Below, piece after piece: positions 10,601 to 21,800 of a stretch of DNA of 64,000 nt. Within the stretch, counting starts at the first letter, position 1, and every line of letters begins with the position of its first letter. Source of the stretch: Achatina immaculata (Eukaryota > Mollusca > Gastropoda > Stylommatophora > Achatinidae); the NCBI GenBank assembly GCA_009760885.1, contig CM019703.1, positions 9,736,959 through 9,800,958 of the forward strand, written 5' to 3'. The notes beneath the pieces are model-generated. The model made no database searches. It saw nothing but the letters and a program-made list of their open reading frames with translations, and was not told where the DNA came from. The position numbers were made by a program, and so were the translations under genes.

Positions 10601-12464
10601 TTATAGTTGTTAAGATTGTTATCTTATTTAAAATAATGAAAGGTAAAATTCCCGTTTCCATGGTATTAGGGCATATTGGGGGATAAGGTGTTAGGCTGTA
10701 TTTATTTAAAATAATATGTATTATTATAAATAAAACAATAATATAAAACAACAGTGTTGTTCAGAACATTCTGTTTGCGAAATTATCAGTCTTTTGCTGA
10801 ATACATATTTATTTTTTTACACAGCATTTAGAATGCTACATACAAGTTGTTGCTAATAGTAATAATAATAGCAAATATCTACACCTTCGTTCTCAGTAAA
10901 TAAAATCCGCGGGTACCACTATGCAGTTAACAGGTTTCACAGTTTATTAATAAAAAAGGGGGCATGACACTGTTTCATGCATAGTGAGGAAAATAGATTC
11001 ATATATGCATGTGTGTAGAATAATGAATCTTATGAATGTGAAAGTCACACCTGTTTTAGTTAGTTCTTCTTGCAGGATAATTATTTCAAATCGAAAGTAA
11101 TTGGATTCAGATGTTGACTGCAGGCTAGAGGTCACATGACCTCGGATCTGACGTCACACAGATCTATCATTATATCCCTCCGCACAAAAAAAATAGTAAC
11201 GTTATATTTGTCAAGAAAGATTTAAAAACATTATTACTGGGACAAAGAAGCATTTCGGATGATGTTATCTTATGAAATAAATTTAAATTTAAAGGATTAT
11301 CTAGACTTTTAGCAACTTTGAAGTGACAGGATTCCCAGCTGTGGCGAATTGATTTGAAAAAAAAAACTTGACTTGTACATATGGCCTTACTGGGAGTACG
11401 TCTGGTTGCAAATAGCGCTGAAATATTTCATTTAAAAATGTATATAATGTTATTTATGTAGATTTTGTAAGTGAAATGGATATAATTTTATATGAAGATT
11501 CAGATGTACTAGTCAGTACAGTCTGAGATATCGCGCGTTACCATTTTTGAATGTTCAGAAACAGCGATCATCATGTAGTCGAGAAGAGAGCATTTATTCA
11601 ATCGGGTTTCTGATTGACAATTTCATTGTATTAAAAAATGAAGCAGCCTTATTCAAAGCTTATTTACTAGCGATTTCATTTGGAATTCAGAGAATCCAGC
11701 AATGTCTTTGATAAACAGGTCAGTGTTATTGAAACATAAGTTGAGCTGGAAGGCTCGTGGGTAATGTCTGTATGTGCTAATGTCTTGTCCGCATTGTGAA
11801 TGTTAAAAATGTGCTTATGAAAGCTCAACAGGGTCTATCGGTAATTTCTTTTGTGTGATTTTTTTTTTTTTACCCTCTCGCTTGACTGTAACTGTGAAGA
11901 ATGTCAGAATGTTTTACCTTGTACTTAATGAAGGTAAGGACTGGGAAGAGACCTGTGTATTCAAGCAGTTCATCTTGTAGAACATTCTGAAGTATTTAGG
12001 AAGCCACCTTGAGCTTACATTAAGTATAGACGTTGGATCTTTAATGCATGTTAGAACCCATGCAGCTTGGGGAGAGAAGTATAATAGGAAAAAGTTATGT
12101 TTAAAGCTCATTGAAGTACGAGTATCTTACTTGCAATTAAAAAAAACAAATTAGAAATAAATAATGACTATTGTTTGAAATCATAACTTGATTGAAATAA
12201 GATTGATGTCAGTTAGGGTTACAAGAAATGCAATCATAATGTATTCTTTCTCTAATTCATAGTTTTTTGTGGAGCATAGGGCTTAGCCAGTAGTTTTTAG
12301 TTATAAGTATATAAAACTAGACACAGAAATATATTTATTTATTTTTTTCCCTCCTTTTTGCTATTTTTATGGGGAAAAGTAATCAGTTTGATTTCCCTGA
12401 CAACAGGGCAGGTGACACAATGAAATGAAATTGTTTACTTTTTCTGAAACTGCCTTCACACTCC
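10601..12464. other. AT-rich stretch, nothing recognised
   Basis: AT-rich sequence with homopolymer runs. Short frames at 10524-10751, 10947-11135 and 11914-12111 lack homology that I recognise, and I see no convincing splice pairs. Confidence 0.5.
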
Positions 12465-12720
12465 ATGAAGACATGTTGTGAGTCCTGCAACATAGTATAT
12501 GCCAGTGTGTACAAAAGGTGTAGGATAATTTGTATTGGAGAGACTGGTCTCAGATTAGGTGACTGCTTGTGGAAAGATCTTTATGACATTTCCCACCATG
12601 CTTCTAGGCCAGTCTCTAATCAGTGGCCCCAACCGCAGAGACGAATCTGATTTTATAGTAACAGCAATTAATGTCACTTATGACATAAACTGCCTGGCAC
12701 TTTCAACATTTCCTTCTATA
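12465..12720 (+). pseudogene. Penelope-like element GIY-YIG endonuclease remnant
   Basis: The plus-strand reading has cysteine pairs followed by IVYASVYKRCRIICIGETG, then an ISHHASRPVSN segment. After a frameshift near 12640 it continues DESDFIVTAINV. The order CxxC...VYxxxCxxC...YIGETG...H...PVxxH is that of the GIY-YIG endonuclease at the C-terminus of Penelope-like retroelements. The first Tyr of the GIY-like motif is replaced (IICIGETG). The reverse transcriptase part is not visible. This is a short dead relic. Confidence 0.65.
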
Positions 12721-13440
12721 CTAAATTCGACTCTTTCCTCACCTGTACTATATATTCCAGAGCACCCTTAGTGTACTAGATTACAAACTCTTTATCCCAG
12801 ACACATTCATCTGTTCCACCCACCCTTTTCTCAACTAGATTACCATTGTATCCCTCTCACTCTCCTTTCCACTTTCCCCACCCTGTCTATACTATCAGTC
12901 TATCACACATCCCAAGTTTTCATTTAAACAACCACAACACTCCACCGTGCACACTCCTGGATGCAGCCTCTTTTAAGTCATTTGCTAAGTGCTCCCTTTT
13001 TGTCCTAATTGTTTCCCATTCCTGTTTGTTGTATAGGATTCATGCGAATCTATTTTTTAAAATCTTCTTTGCCTATTTCTATGTTCTGTATGCTTTTGTA
13101 TGGTTAAGGTGTAAACTGAAACATCACAGCTGTGTGTTTGTTAATTAATAAAGCCATTCCTTCTTTTGTTTTGAATAGTTTTTAATATGAAACATAGAAA
13201 TTGAAGTGAGATAGTAGAAAAACAGAGGGGACAGAATTGGGCAGTATAAAAACAGAGAAGCAAGCGTTTATTAAACTGTATCGATTGCGCCTGACCTAGT
13301 GTAGCAGTAAGTGGGATTTTCAAGAACAGGCATGTGTTGGCATGAAGAATTTAGCAAGGAGAAATAGACATACCTATGCAGACTGTGCAAAGCCATACTT
13401 CATGGTGTGTTGTCCTCTTGAGGCTAAAAGATTGCTTGAT
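12721..13440. other. Sequence downstream of the Penelope remnant
   Basis: Pyrimidine-rich sequence to about 13000, possibly the untranslated end of the same element, with an aataaa string near 13147. No gene is supported. Confidence 0.4.
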
Positions 13441-13540
13441 TCACTACTATTTGATGATCCATCATTATCCAGCAATTTTCTCATGTCTCCATTATTATTA
13501 TTATTATTTTTTTAAATGTATTTTTCTCACAGAGTAAAAA
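13441..13540. repeat. Dispersed repeat X, copy 2 (left part)
   Basis: Matches 9481-9560 (gatgatccatcattatccagc then cacagagtaaaaaaa). It continues at 15426-15480 and 15846-15890. The copy was split first by LINE-A and separately by SINE-S. Confidence 0.7.
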
Positions 13541-15425
13541 AAGTAGATCATTCATTCATCCATTCATTTGCATGTCCCTTGTGGAATTTTGCCTCGCTAA
13601 CAGCACTCCTGTAGGCCTCTCAGTTGTGAGCAAGATGGCCTGCTGCTGATGCATCCATTTGCAGATCATCAGTGATGTCTTGCACCCATCTTCACCATGG
13701 TCTTCCTCTCTTTCTTTTTCCCATTAGGTAGCCTTCCAAGATGGTTTTCACTAGATTATCATGACATTTAATGTGTCAAATATTCAAGTTTTCTCTCTTT
13801 AATCCTCTTTACTAGCCAGCCTTCTTCAATATTAAGTTCTTGTACTATGGATATATTTGTTCTTTTTTGTGTCCACGAAAGATGCATGCCCTTAAAAATC
13901 TTATTTTTGTAGTTCTTTCTGTTCCTCACCACAGATTCTTTAGTTGTTTTACTTTCTGAAGAGCAATAGATGTCCTCCTTTTAATTTCCCTCATTGTATC
14001 TCCATTATTAGTTAGCAGTGATCCAAGATATTAAAAACTCTCCACTTCTTCCAGTTTTTCTTCATTTATATCAGCTGTCTTGTTTGTTTTGTCAGTTGTC
14101 ATCAATTTAGTTTTCTTTGCATTAAGATAGAGTTTTGCTCTTCACTATTCTTATGGACTGACATAATTAGTTTTTCCATTCTCTTTTGTGTTGTGGACAG
14201 TAATACTGTATCATCAGCATATCTAATCTCTGGTATTTCATAACCTCCAATTGTTATGGCATCGTAATATTCTTTGTCTACACTTTCTTTAACATTCCTC
14301 ATTATATTTTCAGTATACAAGTTAAATTAGTAAGGTGACAATATGCAACCCTGATGAACCCCTTGTTTTATGTCAAACCAAGTTGTTGTTTCACCATTTA
14401 TTCTTACTGCTGCTTGTTGGTCTAGATACAGCAGTGATGTTAATTGTATCAAATGTGTTGGAAATCCCATTTTGTCCATTATTTCCCAAAGTTTCTGGTG
14501 TTGTACACAATCAAATGCCTTTGAGTAGTCTATAAAAGATAAATATAGATTCACATTAAACTCTGCATTTCTCTATTATTAATCTTATATTGAATATATG
14601 ATCTCTTGATCCTCTTCCTTGCCTGAAACCAGCCTGGACTGTATTGACTTCTTCTATTTTCTTATGAAGTTTACCCATTATGACATTTAACAGAATGTTA
14701 CTGTCATGACTAATCAGGGCAACAGTTCTGTAGTTTATGCATAATTTCAGGTTACCCTTTTTTGGCAGTGGTATGAATATAGTTCTTTTTCATTCTTTTG
14801 GCCAAATACCTGAATGGCATATCTTTTTACATAGTGCATGATAGATTGTTGCACATTCCTTTCCTCCTGCTTTAAAAAATTCAGCTGTTATCTCATCACA
14901 TGCTGGTGATTTACCATTTTTCAGATTCTTTATTGCCCATAGAACTTCTTCTATTGTCGGTTCGGGTTCTTTCTCCTCAAATAATAATTCACACTATTGA
15001 TTTCTGCCTTCACAGTCAGTTGTTTCATACATTCCTCTGCAATATTCCTTCCATCTTTCTAGAATTTCCTCTATCTCTGTCAAGGTATTCCTCATCTTGT
15101 CACAAATTACATTTAGCTTTGGTGTGACATTTCTCGTCAGTGTCTTTATTTCTTTAAACATTTCATTAGCTCTTCCACACTTCTGATGTCCTTCTATTCT
15201 TTCACAACAATCTTGTATGTGTTGTTTTTTTGTCTTTTCTTATGTTTCTTCGTACTTCTTTTTTAAAGATTTATATTTCTCTTTGTTGTTGTTTGTTACT
15301 TTCCATTGCATCTTCATTTTTCTACGTTGTTTTATCAGTTCTAGTGTGCCTGCTGTAATCCATCCATTCTTGTTTGTTTTCTTTACTGGAACCATGACTT
15401 TAGCTGTTGTTATTAAGATATCTCT
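13541..15425 (-). mobile_element. LINE-A (RTE-like) element, 5'-truncated, degenerate RT
   Basis: This is the longest LINE-A copy. Minus-strand pieces in order are a region N-terminal to the RT (about 15000-15400), then the palm segment FIDYSKAFDCVQHQKLW and GVHQGCILSPY (14327-14554). Next comes the catalytic RYADDTVLL motif (14102-14320), and then the C-terminal region to about 13560. Frameshifts separate the pieces. A deletion near 13875 removes part of the C-terminal domain. No endonuclease is present. The 3' tail is an ATGA-type repeat (ATTCATTCATCC on the plus strand). It sits inside repeat X. Confidence 0.85.
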
Positions 15426-15480
15426 GAAGATATGTCACTTAAATTCCCTATTATGTAAATTTACATGGCTTTATTTTGGT
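15426..15480. repeat. Dispersed repeat X, copy 2 (middle part)
   Basis: Continues repeat X after the LINE-A insertion (atatgtcacttaaattccc...). It ends with attttggt (15473-15480), the left TSD of SINE-S. Confidence 0.7.
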
Positions 15481-15837
15481 TTAAGGGGTGAAAACGCTAT
15501 TCTGATGAGGCAAATCAGCGACCCATAGCTGATATGTTAGTGTCAGGGTTAGCAAACCATAGCTGACCAAGACCCTGTCCCACCTCTTCTTGGTACCCCC
15601 AGTAACAGCCCTAGCCTGGCTAGTGGGGCAGGGATTGCCATAGTCCCCATGGTGGTGGAGTATGCTAAAGAAGTATTGCACCACCCCCTGCTTTTTAGCT
15701 GTACTCCGGGACTGAAAATATAGCCACCATCACCCTGCTCCCATGGCGATATGATTCTGTGCCCCAACATCTTCACAGCATTGTCTGCAAAGAACACCAG
15801 CTCGCAGTTACAGGGAGATGGAAGTCAAGACAAGACA
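15481..15837 (+). mobile_element. SINE-S, near-complete copy S1
   Basis: This 357-bp unit is flanked by the TSD attttggt (15473-15480 and 15838-15845). Copies are at 28543-28885, 39797-40013, 52703-52812 and 60640-60885. They share strings such as catagctgaccaagaccctgt and gggattgccatagtcccc. Plus orientation is inferred because other copies end in GAAGAAG on this strand. No reading frame is conserved and no tRNA head is evident. Confidence 0.75.
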
Positions 15838-15845
15838 ATTTTGGT

Positions 15846-15886
15846 ATAAATTCTGCATAAATATTTTAAGCATTAATGATCTCTGT
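15846..15886. repeat. Dispersed repeat X, copy 2 (right part)
   Basis: ataaattctgcataaatatttt and aagcattaatgat correspond to 9626-9660, completing the interrupted X copy. Confidence 0.65.
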
Positions 15887-16200
15887 GGTTAGCAGATGTG
15901 AAAGTCAAATTTCGCAGATGACAAATGTCTAAAGCTGGTTTTAAAGACCAGTTCCATGGGGGAATGTTTCAGATTGATAGATTGTAGCTATCCAGAGGAA
16001 CTTCAGCTGTGATGGATTTGCAGATGGAACTGGAAAGAAATGAGTACATACAATAGGTTCAGAAAAGCAATCAACTTTATGTTGTTGGATTCTTGCATAT
16101 GAAAGGCAGAAATGGAACACCAGCAGAGACAGCATGGAACAAAATAGGATGAAAATAGATTTATGAACTGGAATGATCAAGAACTGATCTGAATACACAT
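15887..16200. repeat. Dispersed repeat Y, copy 1
   Basis: Aligned by eye with 27505-27815. Shared strings include gtctaaagctggttttaaa, gatggatttgcagatggaac and ggattcttgcatatgaaa. About 310 bp, non-coding, family unknown. Confidence 0.7.
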
Positions 16201-16299
16201 TGAGCTTGCACTTCTTTTCATAGTTATTTCTCTTTCTAATTTTCTTTCTCGCAGGTATATGTTCTCTACATAAAAGTGTAGAATCAAATAGGACCTACG

Positions 16300-16440
16300 T
16301 AACTTTCCCTGTTTGCTGCGCACAAGCCTTGTTGTTTTCAAATATTGATTACTAAGTTGTAACTCTTGACATGCTAAAGAGGACCCCCCCCAAGTTCCCT
16401 CCCAATCCATAAGATAACACTCTGATCTGTCTTCCTAATC
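16300..16440. repeat. Dispersed repeat Z, copy 1
   Basis: aaatattgattactaa, ctcttgacatgctaa and atccataagat appear in the same order at 29490-29585. Short, non-coding. Confidence 0.55.
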
Positions 16441-17029
16441 CTGTGCTGTGTTGACATTATATATGAGTATATATATTTGCATACCATGGACAGCAGTAGA
16501 GGTACACAAACAAATTAAGAGCTGAGTGAACAATAACTTTTTACTAGACTGAGAACCTTCATTCATTATCACAAACTGGAATGATTTATAAATTGACGAT
16601 GTTCAAAAATAGTTTTTTTTTAAGTAGGTTACAGATAGCAGCAGAATCATGTTTCATGTAAATAATCTGGTGTTTTTTTTTTTAAAAATCATTTTCCTGC
16701 ATAGCAGTGACAATTTCACCTTATACCAGGCATTTTTGGACTAGTTTTTTTGTTATCTTCTTATGTTAACTTTTATGCTCAGAAAATTACAGTGAGGTGG
16801 TTCACTTTGTCAGTACAGGTGCTGTGTAGATTCTAGTTTTAGCACTATAATGGAAGAAAATATGTCTAAGCTGAAAAAAAAAAGTTCCAGATTCCATATG
16901 GTGTACATAAATGATCTAAAAATGTGCTGCATAACATTATCATTTGATCCTGGCCATAATTATGGTTCCTTCTTTTGATTGTGTTCACAGTTCTAGTCAA
17001 GATTATTTCCTTGAAACAGTGATTAGCTT
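16441..17029. other. Non-coding stretch, nothing recognised
   Basis: AT-rich, with poly-T runs. No gene or repeat family recognised. Confidence 0.45.
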
Positions 17030-17560
17030 CTTCTGGGTTTCATGATTCTAGCCTCAAACATCTATACTTGCTGTCCAAATAAATTGTTCAGTCTTATGGA
17101 AATAGTACTTTGCATCCCATAGTTTCTCTTCCAGTGTAGTTCCCTATGGCCAAAGCTGGCTCCAGGCTTCTTGGTAGAGAGGGCAGAGCTGCAGAATGTG
17201 CTTCAAAGTTTGGGTGCCAGTTTTGTAATGTGAAATCAGGGGTGTGTGACAGGGTGAGTTAATGCAGGTGTGCTTGCAGTTGTCTGTGTTCCTTGTGTAG
17301 TCAGAAGATGCAGGTTTGTTCTTGATGTGAGAGTTACTGCATCTGATTGTTAGATGGTGGGTTGTGGTGATCAGTCAGTAGCTTCTTTTGCTGATGCTTG
17401 ATTATAGTTTTGGCTTCACTGTATAGGAAAGAGTGTTGATGTTGTTGGCAAGTCTGTCAGCTTCTTCCATTTTGTGATCTTGTAGTTATGGTCTAGCATT
17501 CCCATTGTGAGTTACTTTAGGATGATGTCTGACAGTAATTACTAATAGGTGTGCTGCAGA
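17030..17560 (-). mobile_element. Decayed I-like LINE 3' fragment
   Basis: Minus-strand pieces in shifting frames contain a cysteine/histidine segment (CHTPDFTLQNWHP-like). A C-terminal stretch follows that resembles KLWDAK...FIWTAS, before a GAAGAAG-type end near 17030. This is the layout of the zinc-knuckle-like tail after RNase H in I-type LINEs, and it parallels the end of the element at 25170. Many frameshifts, so it is an old copy. Confidence 0.5.
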
Positions 17561-17949
17561 AGGTCTGCATGTGTGGTTTCTCATTTAAGAGAGGGGAGGG
17601 TTGAAGAGAAGTGATTTTTACTTGGATTTTAAATGATGAAATCTCTTATAAAAAACTGATGACGTTCCATGGTCTTGTTTTTGCCTTGTTCAGCGGGCAG
17701 AGAGTGGAGAGAAAGGTTGGCAATGCTGACTTTGAGTGTTACTTGTGAAACTGTCCTCTTACTGGGCGTACCTTAGGCCGCTTTTTCACTGTTGAGTTGT
17801 TCATTAATTTTGTTTACAGCCATTTCATGGCAGCTGGCTGCCCCTCTTAGGAATTGTTGTGCTTTTTTGCTAGTGTGCAAGGTGATTTCTTGGATCAGAT
17901 GTTTTTTTGTTTTGTTTTTTTCTTATTTAGGACATAGTTGTTCTTGCTG

Positions 17950-18560
17950 TTTTGCAGAAATTGGTTGGCAAATGGTTCTTCTGTAATTACTGGTTTATAA
18001 TTGTTGATTCAGTCAGTCATTCGTTTGCATGTCCCTTGCAGAACTTTGCTTCCCTAACAGCTCTCCTGTAGGCTTCTCGGTTGTAAGCAATATGGCCTGC
18101 TGCTGGTGCATCCATTTGCAGATTATCAATGATGTCTTGCAGCCATCTTCGCCATGGTTTTCCTCTCTTTCTTTTTACAATTATGTACCCTTCCAAGATG
18201 GTCTTCTCAAAATTATCATGATACTTAATGTTTCCAAAATATTTAAGTTTTCTCTGTTTAATCCTCTTTACTAGCCAGCCTTCTTCAGTATTAAGTTCTT
18301 GTAGTAAGGATATATTTTTGTTGATTACTTGTTTATAATTGTTGCTTGGAGAATGATCCCTCAGTAATTCATTAGTTTACAGTGATTAACTGGTGAATGG
18401 TAACATAGTTTTACTGTGGTTGGTTAGTGAATGGTCCCTCTGTAACTCACCAGTTTACAGTTGTTGGTTAGTGAATGATCCATCTGTAACTCACTAGCGT
18501 ACAGTAGTTGTTAATGAATAATCCCTGTATAGTTCATTATTTTACAGTGATCTAAACTGA
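17950..18560. repeat. Minisatellite of about 45 bp units, split by LINE-A
   Basis: Degenerate units of the form gttggttagtgaatgatccctctgtaactcaccagtttacag recur at 17950-18000 and 18345-18560. The two halves are separated by the LINE-A insertion at 18010-18317. A similar single unit occurs near 42810. Confidence 0.7.
18010..18317 (-). mobile_element. LINE-A 3' fragment with TSD
   Basis: The C-terminal LINE-A sequence in antisense is flanked by ttgttgatt at 18001-18009 and 18318-18326. Its 3' tail reads as a GACT/GAAT-type repeat (plus-strand cagtcagtcattcg). It inserted into a minisatellite. Frame decayed. Confidence 0.8.
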
Positions 18561-18585
18561 GTAATCTGATTGTGAACTTGTAAAT

Positions 18586-18597
18586 TCTTGGCAGTAT
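18586..18597. repeat. Left target-site duplication of LINE-B
   Basis: tcttggcagtat, identical to 21789-21800, directly abuts the GAGAGAGA-type 3' tail of LINE-B. Confidence 0.9.
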
Positions 18598-18610
18598 CTC
18601 TCTCTGAACC

Positions 18611-20850
18611 TTAAGTGCCCAGGGCACATGGGGCTTCTGCAAGGGTTTTCCACAAATGCCCGTCCTTCGCCTTTTTTTCTGCTCTTGCCCAAGTGAGCCC
18701 TCTATTGCTCAACATCCTTTCTGTTGTTCTTATCCATGTCTCTTTTGGTCTACCCTTACTTCTGTTCCCCTGTGGTGTCCATCTTAGTGCTATTTTTGGT
18801 AGTGAGTTGTCAGTCATTCGGAACACATGTCCCAACCATCGCCAGCGTCTTTCCTCAATAATTGTTGTCAGTGGCTTCATCTGCATTTCTGCCAATAAGA
18901 TGTTATTTCTTATGGTGTTTGGCCAAAATATTTTTCTAATTCTTCGTAAACATTTAGTCTGGAAAGAATTCAACTTGTTTTCTATGGTTTTGGTGATTTT
19001 CCAGCATTCACTTCCATAGAGTAGTACACTTAGAACATTACTCTTAAATATCCTGATTTTCATATTTATGCTTAGTTTTTTTGATTTCCATATATTCTGC
19101 AGCATTGCAAAAGCCTGGTTTGCTCTAGTAAGTCTGCTGTTGATGTCCTCTGTGCTGTCTCCATTTTCTACTACTCTGCTGCCAAGGTATACGAATTCGT
19201 TGACCTCCTCCACTAACTTGCTATCTACTCTGAGTACATTTCTTTTGTTCACATTTTGCTTCATTAACTTTGTCTTTCCTACGTTGATCTTTAGTCCTAT
19301 GTTGTTTGCATTCTGAGTTAGCTTGTTTATTTTATCTTGCATATCTTTGTGACTGCTTGATAATAGACAAATGACGTCCGCAAAGTCAAGGTCCTCCTGC
19401 ACTGTGTCAAGAGTCCACTGTAATCCTCTGCGTTTGTCTGATGGTGCCTCCTTCATTAACCAGTCTACTGCCAAGATAAATAATGTTGGTGATAGTACAC
19501 ATCCCTGTTTCACTCCTGTTTGTACCCTAAAGCTGCTGGAGGTATGTTCTCCACAGATAACTTTGCACTGAAAACCCTCGTATAGGGCTTTGATTACATT
19601 AACTATCTTATGGGGGAGGCCATGCCATCTTAGGATTTTCCACAGTGCATCTCTGTTGACACTGTCAAAGGCTTTCTCAAAATCTATGAATAATGCATAT
19701 GTTGTGCTATGCCACTCATTTGCCTGTTCTAATATTTGTCTAAGTACAAATATGTGCTCTATGCATGATCTTCCTTTCCTAAATCCTGCCTGCTCTTTCC
19801 GAAGTTTTTCCTCAAGTGTTGGTACAATTCTGTTGATGATTATTCTGCAAAATACTTTACTGGTGAGTGGCAGTAGGGTAATGCCTCTCCAGTTACCGCA
19901 ATCTCTGAAGTCACCCTTCTTTGGTAGTTTTACTATAAGCCTAGTTTTCCACTCATCTGGGGCTTTTTCTAGATCCCAGATTTGTTGTAATATCCGGCAA
20001 AGTTGTTTTGGTGTTTCTGTTTCTTCTGCTTTCAACATCTCAGCAGTCACTTCATCTTCACCTGGTGCACTGTCTGATTTTAGCTTCTTTATTGCCTCCT
20101 TTACTTCACTTATTGTTATTGGTCCTGTATTGATGTTTAGTTCCGTTTTTGCTTCAGGTATGTCTATTGTTTGTGCTTCTTGTGTTCTGTTTAGTAGGTT
20201 GTTAAAGTGTTCCCTCCATCTTTCAATTTTTTCTCTTTCTCCACTGACCAGTTGTCCATTTTGTGTCCTTACTGCACTTTCACATCTTGTGTTGAAGTTA
20301 CCTGTCATCTGCTTTGTGATTTTATATATGGTTTTCATGTCATTTGTATATGCTGCTTCCTCTGCTGTTTCTGCTAAGTTGTCATAGTATTGACGTTTAT
20401 CTTGACGGCATGATTCCTTCACTTCTTTGTCTTTTTGCGCATAATTACTTAGAACTTGTTCTTTAAGCCGTTGTGATTTGGTGTTCAGTAATTTTTTCTT
20501 GATTTCTTTTCTTTGCTCTATCTTTTCCCATGTGGTTTTGCTTATCCATTCCTCTTTTCTCCTTTTCTGATATCCCAGCACCTCTTTTGCTGTTTCCTTT
20601 AGTGTTTTATTGAACTCTAGTATGGACATTGCTGCTTCGTCTTGTAGGACACTGAAGCGGTTCTTAAGTACTATTGAGAATTCATTTCTTGTTTGCTGGT
20701 CTTTCAGTTTTGTTGTATCAAAATGTATCTTTCTGTGTTCTCCGATGTTGGCTTTCCTTAATTTTAGTTTTATTTTTGCTACCAGAAGGTTGTGATCACT
20801 TCCTACATCTGCTCCTTTCCTTGCTCGTACATCTTGTAGTGACTGTTTCC
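18611..20850 (-). pseudogene. LINE-B reverse transcriptase and C-terminal domain
   Basis: The frame is open from about 20850 to the stop at 18611. Only its start is lost, by the frameshift upstream; the first Met is at 20629. Motifs in order are WRGITLLPLTSKVFCRII, EEKLRKEQAGFRKGRSC, LFIDFEKAFDSVNRDALW and GVKQGCVLSPTLF. The catalytic box comes next, then KTKLM, the LLYGSECW segment and a C-terminal RWRWLGHVFRM...GRPKETW domain. The catalytic box reads FADVICLL where the family has FADD. The Val codon is at 19373-19375 (GTC in place of GAC). Losing this metal-binding Asp should inactivate polymerisation. The rest is intact, so the copy is young. Length of the RT-containing part (about 740 residues) is normal for a LINE ORF2. 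Confidence 0.85.
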
Positions 20851-21587
20851 ACTTGGTTTATTAGTAGGTGATTGATTTGGTTTTCTGTGGTTTTATCTAG
20901 TGACCTCCAAGTCACCTTATGGATGTTTTTGTGTTGGAAAATTGTCCCTCCGATGGTCATCATGTTTTCTTCACAGAAACTGCACAGTCTTTCACCATTT
21001 TCATTTATTTCTCCAATTCCTTCTCTTCCCATGATTATTCTTCTATCTTCATTTCCTTCACCTACTTTTGCATTGAAGTCGCCTAAGATGAGTAGCATAT
21101 CATGCTTGGGTATTGTTTCTACTGTGGCTTGGGGGCTGTTGTAGAAAACCTCTTTTAATTCCTCTTCAGCTGCTTCTGTTGGTGCATAACAAACTATAAT
21201 AGACAGCTTCGTGAATCTTGAGTTGAACCGTGCATATAATAATCTCTCATTTATTGGGGTCCATTTCAGCAATGCTCTTGATGCTTCTTTTGTTATAATT
21301 AATGCTACTCCTCCTTCATGAAGATCTTCTTTACCAGACCATATTATTGTATCTTCTGTGTGCTGTGTTGTTAATTTCCTTCTGCCTTGTCCTGTCCATC
21401 TTGCTTCTTGTATTCCTAGTATGTCTAGTTTGTATCTGTGCAATTCCTTGATGGTTTGTGCTAGTTTTCCAATCTGGTTAAGTGTTCTTACATTCCAGCT
21501 GCCTATTTGCATCTTGTGTTTAGGTTCCAGGAGGTCTGCAGTTGGGCTGGGGACTTCCAGTGGCTGGCTTTCATCCACAACCTTCAT
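20796..21587 (-). pseudogene. LINE-B apurinic/apyrimidinic-type endonuclease domain
   Basis: Starts at a Met 200 bp inside the element and reads 263 codons. It includes the EEP-fold motifs: QIGSWNVRTL near residue 31, LGIQEARWTGQG around 58 (catalytic Glu), LSIIVCYAPT, and LLILGDFNAKVG near 167. The final SDH box of the fold (GSDHNLL) is present but out of frame. A single-base loss near 20850 shifts the ORF so that it ends prematurely in ERSRCRK. This domain nicks target DNA to prime reverse transcription. One frameshift separates it from the RT frame. Confidence 0.85.
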
Positions 21588-21788
21588 GGGCTCAGTTTCC
21601 TGATAAGCATTTCTCCTTCCACCTGCATTTGTTTTTCCCTTGCTTCTGTTTCTGTAGCAATCTGATAGTTTTTTTTACCAGATAGGGTTGCTGGCCCTAT
21701 GCCGAACCCTCCTTAGTCGCCTTTTACGATCATGCATGGTAGGGTACAGTGGTCCTATTCTTTGCAGATCCCGGGTACCACACGGGGG

Positions 21789-21800
21789 TCTTGGCAGTAT
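21789..21800. repeat. Right target-site duplication of LINE-B
   Basis: tcttggcagtat, a perfect copy of 18586-18597, at the 5' end of the element. Confidence 0.9.

Larger units (their letters stand above)
18598..21788 (-). mobile_element. LINE-B: apparently full-length RTE-like non-LTR retrotransposon
   Basis: A 3191-bp element bounded by an identical 12-bp TSD. On the minus strand it has a 5' leader with the string aaggcgactaaggagggtt, then an apurinic-type endonuclease, then a reverse transcriptase. A C-terminal domain follows and a short 3' end AAGGTTCAGAGAGAG. It has no poly-A. A microsatellite-like 3' end and an EN-RT single-ORF plan fit the RTE group, but I have not resolved the clade. 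Other copies: 33856-34605, 35532-36281 and 50993-51165. Confidence 0.9.

Noticed and set aside
19590..20387. 265-codon plus-strand ORF
   Set aside because: Antisense shadow of the LINE-B reverse transcriptase.
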